DNA of 33,352 nt from Tubiluchus corallicola (GCA_030141605.1 JAQGDQ010000056.1:622001-655352); one strand, 5' to 3'. Numbered from the stretch's first letter, positions 10,308-22,015 are shown. Program-made: numbers and translations. Notes: a model not told the origin generated them from the letters alone.

Positions 10308-12878
10308 ATGGACGAAGAAAATTTTTTAACAACTACGCTGAGTTTAAGCGTTAATGATGACCAGAGCTGTACCTATGGTAGCCCTGATGGGTAAGTTTTA
10401 GCTATTTTATTTCGCCGTTAACTCAAAATTTTGATGTAGGTCTGTATGTTAAGTATGCTATTTCGCTAACACACATCAAAGTTGAGTTGTACAAACCGTT
10501 AGCCACACATGGTCGACAAAGTTTCAACAACTTTTTGAGTAACGCAGGTTTAGTTGAGGTTATGCCACAAGATCAAAAGAGCTGTTGATAATTCAAACAT
10601 TGTAGGCCATTTAAGTTTGCAAAGATGGAAAGCTGACTTGGAAAGCTGATCAATTAACTTTGAAGGACCACAAGATACGAGCAAAACTGTAATGTTCGTA
10701 CAATATTTATCACGAATAGAATTCAATTGCAGTTGAACAATCAGTTGGATGTGTGTTATCATCCGTAATTCAAAAACATGATGATAATCTCTATTTACAT
10801 TGCAACGGCAAGTAAAGTGTTGGCCTATGTTGCGGTTTACTAGCATATTAATGTTACTCATAAATTTATCAAATTCTATTATAAATACTCCTCAAATTTG
10901 TCACTTTTTATTGTTGTTTTTATTTTAATTATATTCTTATTCCTAATGATATTTAATAGACAAAGAAAATATTTTAAGAACAATAGCTTTACATAGTTTT
11001 CAAAGTTAATTTAACTAACAAGGTGCTAGTTGTTAAATAAAATAGTTAAATGGTTTTATAAAAAATAATGGAAAAAAACAGTCGTCAATTAACAGATGTC
11101 GGCTCTAGGGGTTTCACAAGTTATGAAATTGTATTCCTCCCTTTGAACCATGCTAGACGGTATAACCGAATGTTCCGCTCTTCGTTTAGATCTACCGTTT
11201 AAACTAAAATTTTTGAATTTTTTTTTATCGTTTCGTGTTTTTAAGAATTGATCATATTAGTTCTGTATAACGAATTGTATATTAAACTTTTCGAATTTTT
11301 GACTATTACCTAAGAGAAAAGTTTTACAGCATTTTATAAAATCGCTATCTAAATTGCGCGGTAGTTATTAGCGCAAAGTTTAGTTACTAATTTCGAATTT
11401 TTATTTAATTTGCTTATAAAAATCAGCTAAAATCACCCGTTATCACATATTACCAATGTAAGCCCCAGTACGTTCCCAAGTTTGTTCTAAAATGAGGGTC
11501 CCTAACCGTTTCTGTTATATTTATTTTCTGAACTATGATTGTGTGCCTCTTATAGTTTTACTTCACGACAGCTTTCAGGTCGCGTAGCAATTACTACGAA
11601 TTTTCTAATAAACTCGGTCTTACAAACTTTATTTTGTAAATTTTGTTATTTCAACTTCAAAATTCGTTGTTTTTCCGATGTAGACATATCACATTTTTAT
11701 TTTTCAGAGAAAGCAATGAACACACTGTTCCAGTACACTTTGTGCCCTCTGACACCTCAGCAGCTAACGTCAGCCTTGCTGATATAACCGCTACCGTAGC
11801 CAACACATCGCCATTACCTGCATTTGTAGAACCAACAGCCAGCCAGTTTACAGATGAACAATCACTTAACAAAACTCAGGTTCGAACAGAGATAATAGCA
11901 GAGAATAAAAAGCCAACTGTTTCGAACAGTCATGATGACAGCAATGATAAGCCATTGTTTTCTTATACGAGTATGATAGCTATGGCCCTACTACACAGCC
12001 CCATAGGGAAAATGCAGCTCTTTGAAATTTACAAATTCGTCGAAGAACATTTTCCGGCCGTGAAAAAAGAATCAACTTGGAAGAACAGTATTAGACACAA
12101 TCTCTCGCTTAGTTCTTCGTTTTTTAAAGCGGGGAGGAGAGATAACGGAAGAGGTCACTATTGGGCGATTCGCCCTGACAAAATTTATGATTTTATGCAG
12201 GGAAAGTTTAGGGGAAGGATGGGAAAGCGCCTCCAATATAATCAGTCGCAGACATCCTTGAAGATGCTTTCCGATTTTCCAAAAATGCAAGCAGCAATTG
12301 ATGCAGCTTCTGTAAATTCTCCTACGTATTACGCTCAGACGACCCCAGAACAGGCATGTGCATACATGAATGTTCAGAGGACACCTTGCAATCAACAGTT
12401 CATGATGACGTCAGCGACAACAGCAACACCAAGTGCAACTCCACTGGGCCAATACAATGTACACCTTGGTGGCAATGACTCCGGATACGGTTCGCCACTT
12501 AACTGCAGTTTTGGGAGTCCCAGTCATTGGGCACATGTTCCAAATGCTTCGCAGACACCGCTAACCAGTACTACAATTGGGAGGGGTGCTGCTTGCGGTT
12601 TTGAGCCTGGTCAGGTCACGTATCCTCACAAAACTTATTTTCCTCACCAAATGAGAATGCTAAGCGATTGCAAAGAAAATGCGACTCGGCCCGTTTATTG
12701 TTCTTTGGTACCAAAACAATCGGAAAGTCCTATTGAAACGTCACATAGGGCCAGTCACATGGCTTTGTATCCACAGCCGTATCCATGGCAACTTTTAGAC
12801 CAGCCCTACTTTACGGATAATGATATCTGCCAACTGCCGATAGCAGAAGTGAGAAAGGCACTTGCCGACAATAATTAA
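10308..12878 (+). CDS. foxQ2-like: forkhead transcription factor, FoxQ2-like
   Basis: DNA-binding transcription factor, nuclear. Two coding exons: 10308-10390 (27 codons plus 2 nt, donor GG|GTAAGT) and 11708-12878 (acceptor TTTTCAG). The joined frame is open and gives 417 residues. The start is the first ATG after the TATA box. The forkhead domain spans about residues 109-202 (genomic about 11949-12230). It shows KPLFSYTSMIAMALL, then WKNSIRHNLSLSSSF (recognition helix), then FFKAGRRDNGRGHYWAIRPD. The KAGR-x-NG(K/R)GHYWAI stretch is characteristic of FoxQ2, and other Fox classes usually carry KVPR and NYW here. Divergence is marked: F replaces the usual Y of KPxYSY, and SSSFF replaces NDCFV. 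Flanks are Ser/Thr/Gln/Pro-rich, and no clear EH1 repression motif was found. FoxQ2 genes in other animals act in the anterior/apical ectoderm. Class is fairly sure; strict orthology would need a tree. Confidence 0.88.
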
Positions 12879-13152
12879 TTTTATAATTTACTATTCACCA
12901 TTATTCATATTGGTAAAACTGTATATAGCTGTAGTGACAGTATTACTGTTGTTTTAATATTTTAATATAATATCTTTATACATGTATCGAGCACATGTGG
13001 GTTAGTTACAAGTATAAAAAAGTATAAAGTTGTCATGATATTTTCGTTACCATGTCCATTCAGGCATTGATTGCTTAGATTTGTGGACTTGATTTTAAAT
13101 TTTGTAATTTTGAATTGTGCACGAATCGGTGTTATAACCATTATTTAATTTT

Positions 13153-13158
13153 AATAAA
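13153..13158 (+). terminator. poly(A) signal of the forkhead gene
   Basis: AATAAA lies 275 bp downstream of the stop codon in AT-rich DNA. It is the first canonical hexamer after the gene, so it is the likely 3' end of the transcript. Confidence 0.45.
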
Positions 13159-13489
13159 CTATTTGATTTAAGTAAATACGCACATGTTTGTAGTGATTTT
13201 ATAAATTTACAAGATATCAGTAGGGTAGGCTTATTTACTACATACATATTATTTACTAACATAGGGAGGTGAATAACCGACAAAAAGTGAAATTTCTGTG
13301 TTCACCTGAAAAATAAAAACGATGACAAACGCGAACAATAAAATCCGATGAATTACTTCCAATCGGATATATCCGATCGTGCATATATCCAATAAATTTT
13401 AGGTTAGATTATTAAATATAGAGAAAATGAAAAAAAGTTTTCAATCGTATATCCTCAACCCAGCATCTTCTGGCTGCATGTCAGAGGTC

Positions 13490-13622
13490 AGGGATATTTG
13501 CATGAAGCTACAGGCAGTTACAAAGGGAAACCTCAAGTGTTTCTGATTCAGTGGTCCAGGGATATTTGCATGAAGCTACTGGCAGTTACAAAGGGAAACC
13601 TCAAGTGTTTCTGATTCAGTGG
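13490..13622 (+). repeat. recent 68-bp tandem duplication
   Basis: Two adjacent copies (from 13490 and from 13558) each run AGGGATATTTGCATGAAGCT ... CTGATTCAGTGGT. The shared stretch of about 65 nt differs by a single substitution (CTACAGGC against CTACTGGC). Near identity shows the duplication is young. Each copy holds an ATTTGCAT octamer, the POU-factor consensus. Confidence 0.9.
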
Positions 13623-13959
13623 TAACAACGAGTAAGGAGTGTCAAAAATGACTGCCCTCTTTTTACGGAAAAGGCTGAAAGGAATAGATAAAAACCGATA
13701 CAACCATGAAAACAAGCATTTAGTCCTGAATAAAAAGTTTTATCTTAACATCTAGTACTGCCATTATTTGCAACTGTGCAGTTCTGAAGCCGAATTCACG
13801 TTGATTTTTCCATGGAAATGGTATCATGACACATCAGTTTCTTCCTTGGTTTTTGATTTGGTCATTGGGTAACTGTGAAAATATACGTTTCAATTAAGAA
13901 TTCGGTTTGTGAATATTGAAGCACAGCTTTTACTGAAATGAACCCATTTTAATCTCTCC

Positions 13960-13971
13960 TGCGCATGCGCG
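13960..13971. promoter_or_regulatory. NRF1-type palindrome
   Basis: TGCGCATGCGCG matches the NRF1 consensus YGCGCAYGCGCR perfectly. It stands alone in AT-rich DNA, about 790 bp upstream of the cobalamin-carrier start codon. Whether it is used as a promoter element there, or by an unseen transcript, is unknown. Confidence 0.35.
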
Positions 13972-14710
13972 CAACACAAGACAATACAAAATTCCACACA
14001 CTGGGTGCTCCACATATTATGCGATTTTTAAAGTGTGTTCTGAATTTAGAAAAATTAAAATAAAATCAAACTGATAAAAGTTTTTGTCCCTGTTGGCCCT
14101 TCTATACATCATGAATCATTAAAATGTCGCTAATAACTGCGATGTAGATTCATTTAAGTTCGATTATGTATTGTAATGTATTGTATCTATTGCGACGACA
14201 AGAGATTTAATAATAAAACTCCTAACATTTGCTTTGTCTTTGGTTGGCAAAATTTGCTTAAACTTATAAATATTAAATTATGTGAAAATAGAGGTTAAAG
14301 CGATCTTTTGTACGCGTATGCTTCCCACGTCAGACTATGCAGCTTGGGTTACTTGGCCCGTATTCAGTTAGTAGACAGGAAAAAAACAAGCAAGAAATTT
14401 TCGCAGCTGAACTGGTGTCGTAACATACATGTATTATTTTAAGTAGTGCTATGCTGCTCGACCACTAAATTATCAAAGCACCACTAATTATCAATGCAAC
14501 TCACCTACTAATAATCAATGATGCGCGTACTTTCTGCGTGTAATGTAACATGTGCTTGTACAAAAAGTGAAAATTTCCCAGACCGCTTGGTCACGACCAA
14601 CTAAGATCCGGGTGTGTGAGATTTTATATCATCAACATCCTGCAAGCTCAAGTTACAATCGGACAAGTCGGTGTGATTGCATTTTATTTTGTGGCAGGAC
14701 TGAGGAAAGT

Positions 14711-14724
14711 ATCAATTTTTTCAG
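14711..14724 (+). other. splice acceptor 29 nt before the cobalamin-carrier start codon
   Basis: A strong polypyrimidine tract plus AG (ATCAATTTTTTCAG) ends at 14724, 29 nt before the ATG. It could join an upstream 5' UTR exon. In a lineage that uses spliced leaders (tunicates, for example) it could be a trans-splice site. The two cannot be told apart from the DNA. Confidence 0.35.
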
Positions 14725-14753
14725 AAGCAGGAATAGAACATCTGTAGCTTGCA

Positions 14754-17700
14754 ATGTGGCGATGCTTTGTATTGAATTTTTGTATTTTGGTTGCTGCTCG
14801 TGTATACGCTTTTGCAGAAGACAGTAATGATGCTAACTATACAAAATGTGGTATGAAATTTTCTTGCATGTTAATAATAATCATTTATAACACGCGGTAG
14901 CAACAACAACAAGAATAAGATAAGATATAGTTTAATTTTTAGGACGTAAGATTACATAATCATCAAATATAATATTTTTAAAAGCTACTACAAGATAAAA
15001 TTATGATAAAAACATGCAGGATTTTATGTCATTTTTTGAAAGCTACTATCATATAATACATAGTAAAACATACGAAAGTATTACGAAATGTTAAGATTTT
15101 AAACAAATGCCGATATGAATATGATACGGCACCACCACCAATTTTTGTTATAGCTGCTGCTGTTGTTGTTGTTCTCGGTGTCCTCAGCTAGATGTGCATT
15201 ACTGTTTGTGTTTAGATTTTTGTGTTATTTGGTGAACCGTTTTTTGTCTGTAAGTATTCTAGATGTTTGACTAAAGATTAATAAGCAGTTTCGATATTAT
15301 GTAGTTAGCTAATACCATATAACGTTTCACTTCTACTCTGTAAACATTAAATGGAAGGGTGACTGTAGCTTCTAGTCGGTTTTGTCAGCTTACCGGGTAT
15401 TTACTTCGTTGAGGGAGGATATACGAACATAGCTGGGGCACTTCTGCCGGCGTACAGTATTTCATCTAAAGGATTATATCGTTCATAATGAGATAGATTC
15501 CTGTCTCGTCGCAACCATCTATAATAAGTAAACTTGACCACCGTATGCTTCGTGAGGATGAATTCCAGCTTACGGATTGCCAAACCATATTATGTGTTAC
15601 CGGTTCATCCAGCAGTTATTCAGCTGGCGACCGGCGCCAGATTTATCAAGGATTTTACGAAGAATCGCAGGTGTGTATCAAACTTCTCAAGTTGGGAAAC
15701 TTTCACAAGATGTTTTGTAAACCATCTCTTCCTAAAGTTTAGTAAGAACGTTTGCTAAGTACACCCTCTACACGTTTTTGTGCAGTTCTTCCGAAAGCAG
15801 TGAGTCACTGATTCACAATGCAGCCAATGTACTGGCGCGACTATCTACACGTGATTGCTCTTTCTTTCTTGAACGTGAGAGCATTGACTAAATCAGCATA
15901 AAACACTTTCAACTATATTGCAGATTTTACACAGAATTTGCACCAAGATACAATGGAATGGCTATTAGAAAGCAGGGACACTGAATGGGGATGGGGAAAA
16001 ATGACCATTAGAGGTGTCCTATCATTACAAATGACTGACATGAATTGGTTAAGCGAGGAAGATTTGTCAAGTCAATTGAGTGTGAAAGAAATGAACATTC
16101 ATATACTCTCTGATTGGATACAAAGGTAATAACATCATTTGTAAAAAAATTTATTGAGGTGATACCTCTCTACATGCTGATGTAACAAATTGATCTGGTG
16201 GTTTTGGTCTGAACATGCTTAATTAAGCCGGTAATTTTTATATTATAAATATTGTGAACGTAATGCACTTTTTTAACTTTTTGTGTGGCACTTTGTATCT
16301 AATTGGCTATCCACTTGCGATGTATAATAAAATATGCATGACTTATATTAAATTTAATATTTTGGGACCATAATTGACACCTTCTTCAAAATATATTAAT
16401 GGAAAAACGTAACTACTCAAAATAATGTATCTATTAAAATACCTGGAAAAACCTGCAAATTGAACATTAATTAGTTAAAGACATTCAATTCTTTATGATC
16501 GCATTCTTATTCCGCTACTTTGAATTTGAAGTAGGGATATTGGCTATCGCTGACACGTAGGTGCAATAGATTATTTAATATTATAATGTATTTACAGTCA
16601 GCCGCACAGTATTTCGGCGGGAGAGCTTGCATTCATGATTAATTCATTGGTTTTTTCCTGTCAAGACCCGAGAGACTTTCACAGCATCAATCTCATTGAA
16701 AACCTAATCTCAAAGGTAAGTAAATGCCGCTTGTGGTGTAATTAAGAAGTTCGGATAGCTAATGAATCACTGAACTCGAGATCATGGATTAGAAAATGAC
16801 CTCAATGCCCGCCATATTGAATTTAAGATGCTTATTAAAACTCCAGCTCTGTCTATTGATGAAGAATTCGGTCCTATAGCCACCCATCGCGAATTGGAAC
16901 AGCTTTAGGTTTTTTCAACGATGATGTTATTGATGTCATCTTGAACTCAGGATAGCAGATCAAAAATCCGACTCTGTCAGTCGATTCACAATTAACTCGT
17001 GCGATGTTTCATGACTATCCATTGCGAATGAACGGACTCTTGTTTTTTTTCAGAAAATGACCTCAATGCCCACCATCTTGAATTTAACATGGCATATTGA
17101 AAATCCATCATTGCCCATCGATGCAGAATTCGTTATTATGAAGTTTCATGACGACTCATCGCAAATTGGAATAGCCTTAGCTTTTTCCAAAGAAGACGTT
17201 ATTGCCGTCATCTTAAATTCAAAATTAGACTCCGTAAATTGATGTAAAATATGTTCTATACTATAGTATATTCGTGTGACTAAATACACGGGACCTTTTT
17301 TGAAGGGTCGTCCCGAACAGCAACAGCAACAAGAACAACAATATAATCAACAACCACCACCACTGCCACCGCCGCCGAAGCCGCCGCCACCACCACCACC
17401 ATCGCCGCCGCCACCACCACTACCCCAACCAACAATAACAACAACAACAACAACAACAGGCTGGCCTAATTTGCGAATTTCGACAAAAACAGTCTAAAAC
17501 CAGAACAGACGTACTTTCTTCTAGATGCTATTATGTGCGACTTTTTGTTTTAGATGTCTGCGTTTCCAGCAGAAGAGTTCAACAATGGATTCCAATACGG
17601 GCTTGCAGTTTTAGCACTGTGTAATGCCAATGAACCAATCTCAGACGAATATGTTGTTGTTCTTGCGCAGGACTTACAACATGCAGACGGAACTTTCCTG

Positions 17701-20700
17701 TTTGGAGCAGGTAGAGTAGGCTATGAATAACAACCACGTAATTGTAAATTTCCATTGTAGTATTTGTCCTTATCACGAAAATCTTTGATGAAAAACGTTT
17801 TGTATTTCAATGAAGTTGACGTCCAGTTTTAATGGCGCCCAGTTGTATTTTACTGCTGGTACCATTGGCTGAGTTAGAAATATCAAGCATTTACATTTCA
17901 CTTTTGTATTTTCTAGACGAGGCTTCGATGGTACTGATGGCCCTATCGTGTGTACGCGATCGGGGATTAGCACACGCAGAAGCGTCTGAAACATTGTCTG
18001 AAGCAGTAGAAAGCATTGTCTTTTACCTGATAGGTAAACAGCAAGAGGACGGAAGTTTCGGCAATGAGCATACAACTGCTCTAGTTTTGCAGGTATGACC
18101 AGGAGTGACAGAATGAATAATCGAACTTGAGATGTTCAGTGACTTGGTCATTTACATATGTTTATAACAAACGACAAAATCCGAAGGATAGTTGGATACC
18201 TAAATGCCGACAATTTGTGTGCAGTACTCGCTTTTCGAGTACTGCTTGGAACAAGCCCTTATATATCCAACTTCTTCTTTCGGGCTTCTTATTTATTGAA
18301 TTCTCTAGTAGAATTTCTTTACCCGAAAATTACGACTTCAGCTAATTCATAAAGAATATCTACAGCTACTTTCTGCAACTAGCACATTAGTTAGGTAGGC
18401 CTGTTTAAATTTTGATTATAGCGAGGTAAATGTGAAACATTTTGCAGGCACTGATAAGTGCTGACATCTATCGGACACACTGGAATTGTAATGCAGCCCT
18501 GGAAGCACTGAAGCACTTCAGGTTACGGGACGGTTCTTTTGGACGTTTAGGAACGCCTTTATTCACGAGCATGGAGGTGTTACCATCCCTGCAAGGAAAG
18601 ACGTACACTCATAATTCAACTGCTTGTCCACAAAAGAATACAGGTGCCTCTTAATGACATGTGAATTTTTAACAATTTCAACGCTATTATTAAAAGAGTT
18701 AGCGGTCATATTTCATGTAACATATAAATAATACCCTTTGTCCAGGTAGTTGCGCCACTGTCATCTAAAGAAAACTAGCTACTACATACTTTGTGTAGCT
18801 GTTGTTATATAGAAAATTAATTTAGAGTTTTGTTTTGTTTTGTTAGTAAAAACAACACAGTCGTCACGGAAAATCAGCGTTCGTTATTCTATAGAAGACT
18901 CAGTGACTAACAGCTTCAGTGTGAGTAGGTTGCTGCGTGTTTCAGAAAACAGCACGATGTACCAGGTCATGTCCCATGCAGCAAAACTAGATGACAATTA
19001 TCAGTAAGTGCGAACGAGTTTGAGGAACGAAGAGAAGTTTATTAATAGCTGCCTTTATATTATAGAATCATGGTTTGCCCTTCAAGTTGAAGGAATTGTT
19101 CGGTAGTATCGCCTGTTAATGTAACTACATACATTAGTACTTTGTCGATAATTTTCCATGCTACCCGTACCAAAAATCTAACACAATGTCGCAGCCTGGA
19201 ACCTGGAAGTGCAGTGGCTCTACAGTCATCCAAGTTATCGACAAGTTTGTAGATACGAATGTTCCTAAAATTTTCCTTGTGCCGAACGCCATCCATAAAT
19301 TAACCGGGCAACAAATGTTGCGTACAGTAAATTTTCAATTCAATTAATACTTTTGTGGACACTAAACATGAAGAAAGAACCATTTTGCAGTGCATCTGGC
19401 ACATGTCACTGTGATGTTAGCTTCCTCATGATTACGTTTCTCATGCTGGTCTACTACTTTCGTAATAACATCTTGACCAGAAGTAACCATATTTTGTTTA
19501 CCTTTTGAAATTCAGCAACATTTCAGCTATATGTGAAAGAAAAGAAAATAATTTTTGCTCGTTACATGAATCCGAAAGGAATTGTTGCCTCTTTTGAGGA
19601 ATTTTGTTATCAGCACTATTTTTTCAGATAGCGCTTCCTTTTTTGGCCGTGCCTTTTAATGCTGATGTCAGTGCAGCCGTCCTATATAACATCATCATGG
19701 GATAGGGGTACAGTTGCCGTCAGTCATGACTCCCTTTAGCGTTACACTCTAAAACACCGATTTTGATTGCTTACTGGTCCATAATACATTTTGTCACACT
19801 TTATGGCTTCACTTGCAAGTTATGTTCAAATATTTAATCTTGTGAAATGGACACGTCAATTTGGCCACTTCCTAGGTGAATAATATCACGCCATTAATCC
19901 TATCGCCAAATGAAAGCCTGCAGGCAACTTCCTATTCGTCCGTAATGGGGTTGTAAGCCTGCAAAGTGCGGGGCTCCTTCTTGATCTTTTAGTGTCCTGG
20001 GAGAGTGGGCCAAAATATGAAATATATAAAAATATCCAAAACGCTGTTGAGTCAGTCAGTTACCATTACATCAAAATTTGGTCTTAACAGACTGTAGTCA
20101 TGATTTTATTTTCCATTACTATAATAACATTACACTGTATTTAACATGATCCAGTTGCTATTTTATTATTTCAAAGTTATAACGTTTTATAATTACGAAT
20201 ACCGTAGATCAGGTAGTCTTTAAATATTTTAAACAATTTAAATAATTTCAGATTTAAGACAAAGGACAGCAGTTTCGGACGGTATGTTTCCGAAATCAAC
20301 GGTTTAAAATCGGATTTCTTGGAACAAAATTACTGGTTTCTGCTTATTGGCAAGATTGGTGAACAACTAAGCATGGCAGTTACAGGTTTGCACAGTTAAT
20401 AACCAGTTTATAAGTGTATTTTCTGGCTGTAACCATGTTGTTTTGTTGCTTGACTAGTGTGTTTTATAAGTTGGAATTGTTGACCGATTGGTTTGTCGGT
20501 GAGTCAGTCACTTAATTTAGTAAGTTTTTTGGTTAGTTATTTTATTTGTCACAGTTGATCATTCGAGTCACTGACTTGTTGTTTGTTTATTTTGTTTACA
20601 TGAACTAAAAGTAACTAAACGAACAAATAACTTGTCAATGACTTGAACATTATTTGCTTATTTATAACTTTTTGTGTCAATCTGGTTGTGATTTGTAATT

Positions 20701-21049
20701 GACCATGCTCTACACATGCGTGCAAGTTTGTTTGTTTGTCTGTTTTTCGGCTTGCAACATTTGTTTAATTTTCGTAATTAGCTATACTTAAAAGAAAAGC
20801 TAAAATTAAAATAATAAGTTATCTTGTGATATCGTTTAAATAAATCGAATCCAAACTGGTAAGTATTAATTACAATTACTTCATTGATCTGATTTTGTGA
20901 TTTGTAACAACAATAGTAGTTCATGCGTCATTTGGCACGCCGTAAAAGTTGCAATTTTCAGCGTTGTGTGCTTTACAGGAATAGATTCGCTGATTCTGAG
21001 CGATGAAGATCACGTGATGTTTCGCTACCAAAAATGGGTATCGTCTTAG
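14754..21049 (+). CDS. CBLIF/TCN-like: secreted cobalamin-binding protein (intrinsic factor/transcobalamin family), nine exons
   Basis: Extracellular vitamin B12 carrier. Exons: 14754-14850, 15924-16125, 16598-16715, 17554-17710, 17917-18092, 18448-18643, 18847-19003, 20252-20385 and 20979-21049. Every junction is GT-AG and every phase closes, giving 435 residues, close to the 415-435 usual for the family. Residues 1-21 form a signal peptide. The alpha-helical barrel domain spans about 33-315 (MEWLLESR, GELAFMINSLVFSCQDP, QYGLAVLALCN, DEASMVLMALSCV, HWNCN, VLPSLQGKTY). The beta domain spans about 316-435 (ISVRYSIEDSV; NYWFLLIGK). The mature protein has exactly six Cys (32, 121, 162, 203, 264, 310). 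Their spacing matches the three intrinsic-factor disulfides, predicting 32-264, 121-310 and 162-203. N-glycosylation sequons are at N28, N306 and N350. The LPSLxGKTY signature is strong. Vertebrate subtype (intrinsic factor, haptocorrin or transcobalamin) cannot be assigned. Confidence 0.92.
15408..15511. repeat. dispersed repeat, copy 1 (intron 1 of the cobalamin-carrier gene)
   Basis: About 100 bp resemble 30601-30705. The shared core CAGTATTTCATCTAAA is exact (15455-15470). Similar flanks are TTGAGGGA upstream, ACTTCTG(C/T)CGGC just before the core, and TAGATTC downstream. It is an interspersed family of unknown class. Confidence 0.6.
16797..17245. repeat. degenerate roughly 130-260-bp tandem repeat in intron 3 of the cobalamin-carrier gene
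   Basis: ATGACCTCAATGCCC followed by CCAT(A/C)TTGAATTTAA starts at 16797 and again at 17057. Both copies continue with a related block (ATCGATG or ATTGATG, GAATTCG, then ATCGC(G/A)AATTGGAA, then a GTTATTG(A/C)(T/C)GTCATCTT block). A truncated relative, with ATGACTATCCATTGCGAAT, lies between them (about 16962-17040). The copies differ by many substitutions. The open frame at 17057-17242 does not fit the protein family or phase and is part of the repeat. Confidence 0.6.
17318..17459. repeat. CAA/CCN trinucleotide low-complexity tract
   Basis: Runs of CAA, CCG, CCA and ACAACA sit in intron 3. Read in frame they would give poly-Q and poly-P, but nothing connects them to the cobalamin-carrier exons, which splice cleanly around the tract. 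Confidence 0.8.
18221..18245. repeat. perfect 10-bp inverted repeat in intron 5
   Basis: Arms GCAGTACTCG and CGAGTACTGC are separated by a 5-nt loop (CTTTT). The pairing does not extend convincingly beyond the 10 bp, so it is too short for a typical microRNA precursor. Confidence 0.7.
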
Positions 21050-21371
21050 GTGTAATCGTCGAAAGTGGTCGAAAGCCCATGCAAAAATTCCGCACTAGAA
21101 ATTACTACCGCGCGTTTATTTTTAGCTTTAGCAATAATATAATTATGAACCAATAATTGATTTCCTGTAGGAACGGAAAAAAATTGCTTTAATTTGATTA
21201 CGGGCTGTAAATTTTGCAGCTTTATTAAATAACTTTGACCGATTTGCTAACACACACTTATTATAAGAACTTATACGGAAGGCCTATTGCCTAATTTAAA
21301 CGTTAAGACTTTGTACATTATTACAGTTAACGTTTGTTAACTATTATTAGTCAGTGAATTCATTATACAAC

Positions 21372-21377
21372 AATAAA
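21372..21377 (+). terminator. candidate poly(A) signal of the cobalamin-carrier gene
   Basis: AATAAA lies about 320 bp after the stop codon and is the first canonical hexamer I noticed downstream. Confidence 0.35.
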
Positions 21378-22015
21378 CAAAAATATTCTAACAAGTTATT
21401 AATTTTGTATTTTATCTTAAACAGGCCTCAAATTTTCGCAAGAAAATTATCCTTAGACATTTTTTCCTTGCCTATAAAAGAAAATCATTTGATACCCAAC
21501 CCGAATTACTTATCTCGCTTCTCTTAGCATGATAATAGCATAAAAGTCGGCTGCTTTTGCATCCAGCATAAGATCAAAATCTGTTAATGCCAAAAATGGT
21601 GAATTTAGCGTTAGATGATGATCACCTGTAATGCAATACCGTACGATTTATAGATAACTGAATTGAGTTACAGCGGCTGCTGAGGCACTGGAGATCTATA
21701 ATGATAGATACTTGTAGTGATGGTGACGTCACACACCTTGCTTGGTTACGCTCTATGCTCACCTTTACAGGTATTATTGTGAGGCGCATGTATCACCTGC
21801 TGAATTTAAAAAAAATGCTTGCAAAAGCGGTACACCAAAAGTATCCTAAACATTTTATTGAACGATTTTTAGCAATATTATGTTTTTCCATATCGTCTTT
21901 ATATTTTGCGACGTAGCAAGAAACTTGGATTGAGTTTTACTAACTAATTAACCGTAGTTGGCTGAGTAAATCCGCCCTGGATTGCTTGCTGTACCTGCCT
22001 TGAAGGTGTATTAGA
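21378..22015. promoter_or_regulatory. upstream region of the fucosyltransferase gene, with a full CRE
   Basis: No gene is seen. A 71-codon frame at 21701-21916 has no recognisable domain. TGACGTCA, the perfect palindromic cAMP-response element, lies at 21724-21731, about 350 bp before the start codon. It is a plausible CREB/ATF site in the promoter. No TATA box could be fixed. Confidence 0.3.

Larger units (their letters stand above)
13160..14724. other. intergenic region between the forkhead and cobalamin-carrier genes
   Basis: No gene seen. It contains the 68-bp duplication (13490-13622) and a perfect NRF1-type palindrome (13960-13971), listed separately. No TATA box could be assigned to the downstream gene. 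Confidence 0.5.

Noticed and set aside
11657-12395. Minus-strand frames opposite the forkhead exon
   Set aside because: They are antisense shadows of a clearly coding exon and have no features of their own.
12406-12413. CRE palindromes TGACGTCA inside coding exons (also at 28520-28527)
   Set aside because: Both sit in protein-coding sequence (Met-Thr-Ser and Val-Thr-Ser codons), so they are explained by the protein. Only the one at 21724 is in a promoter-like position.
17276-17497. Poly-Gln/poly-Pro open frame
   Set aside because: A trinucleotide low-complexity tract in intron 3 of the cobalamin-carrier gene. The flanking exons join in phase without it.
21701-21916. 71-codon frame upstream of the fucosyltransferase gene
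   Set aside because: No homology or domain that I recognise. Its length is within chance for this interval.
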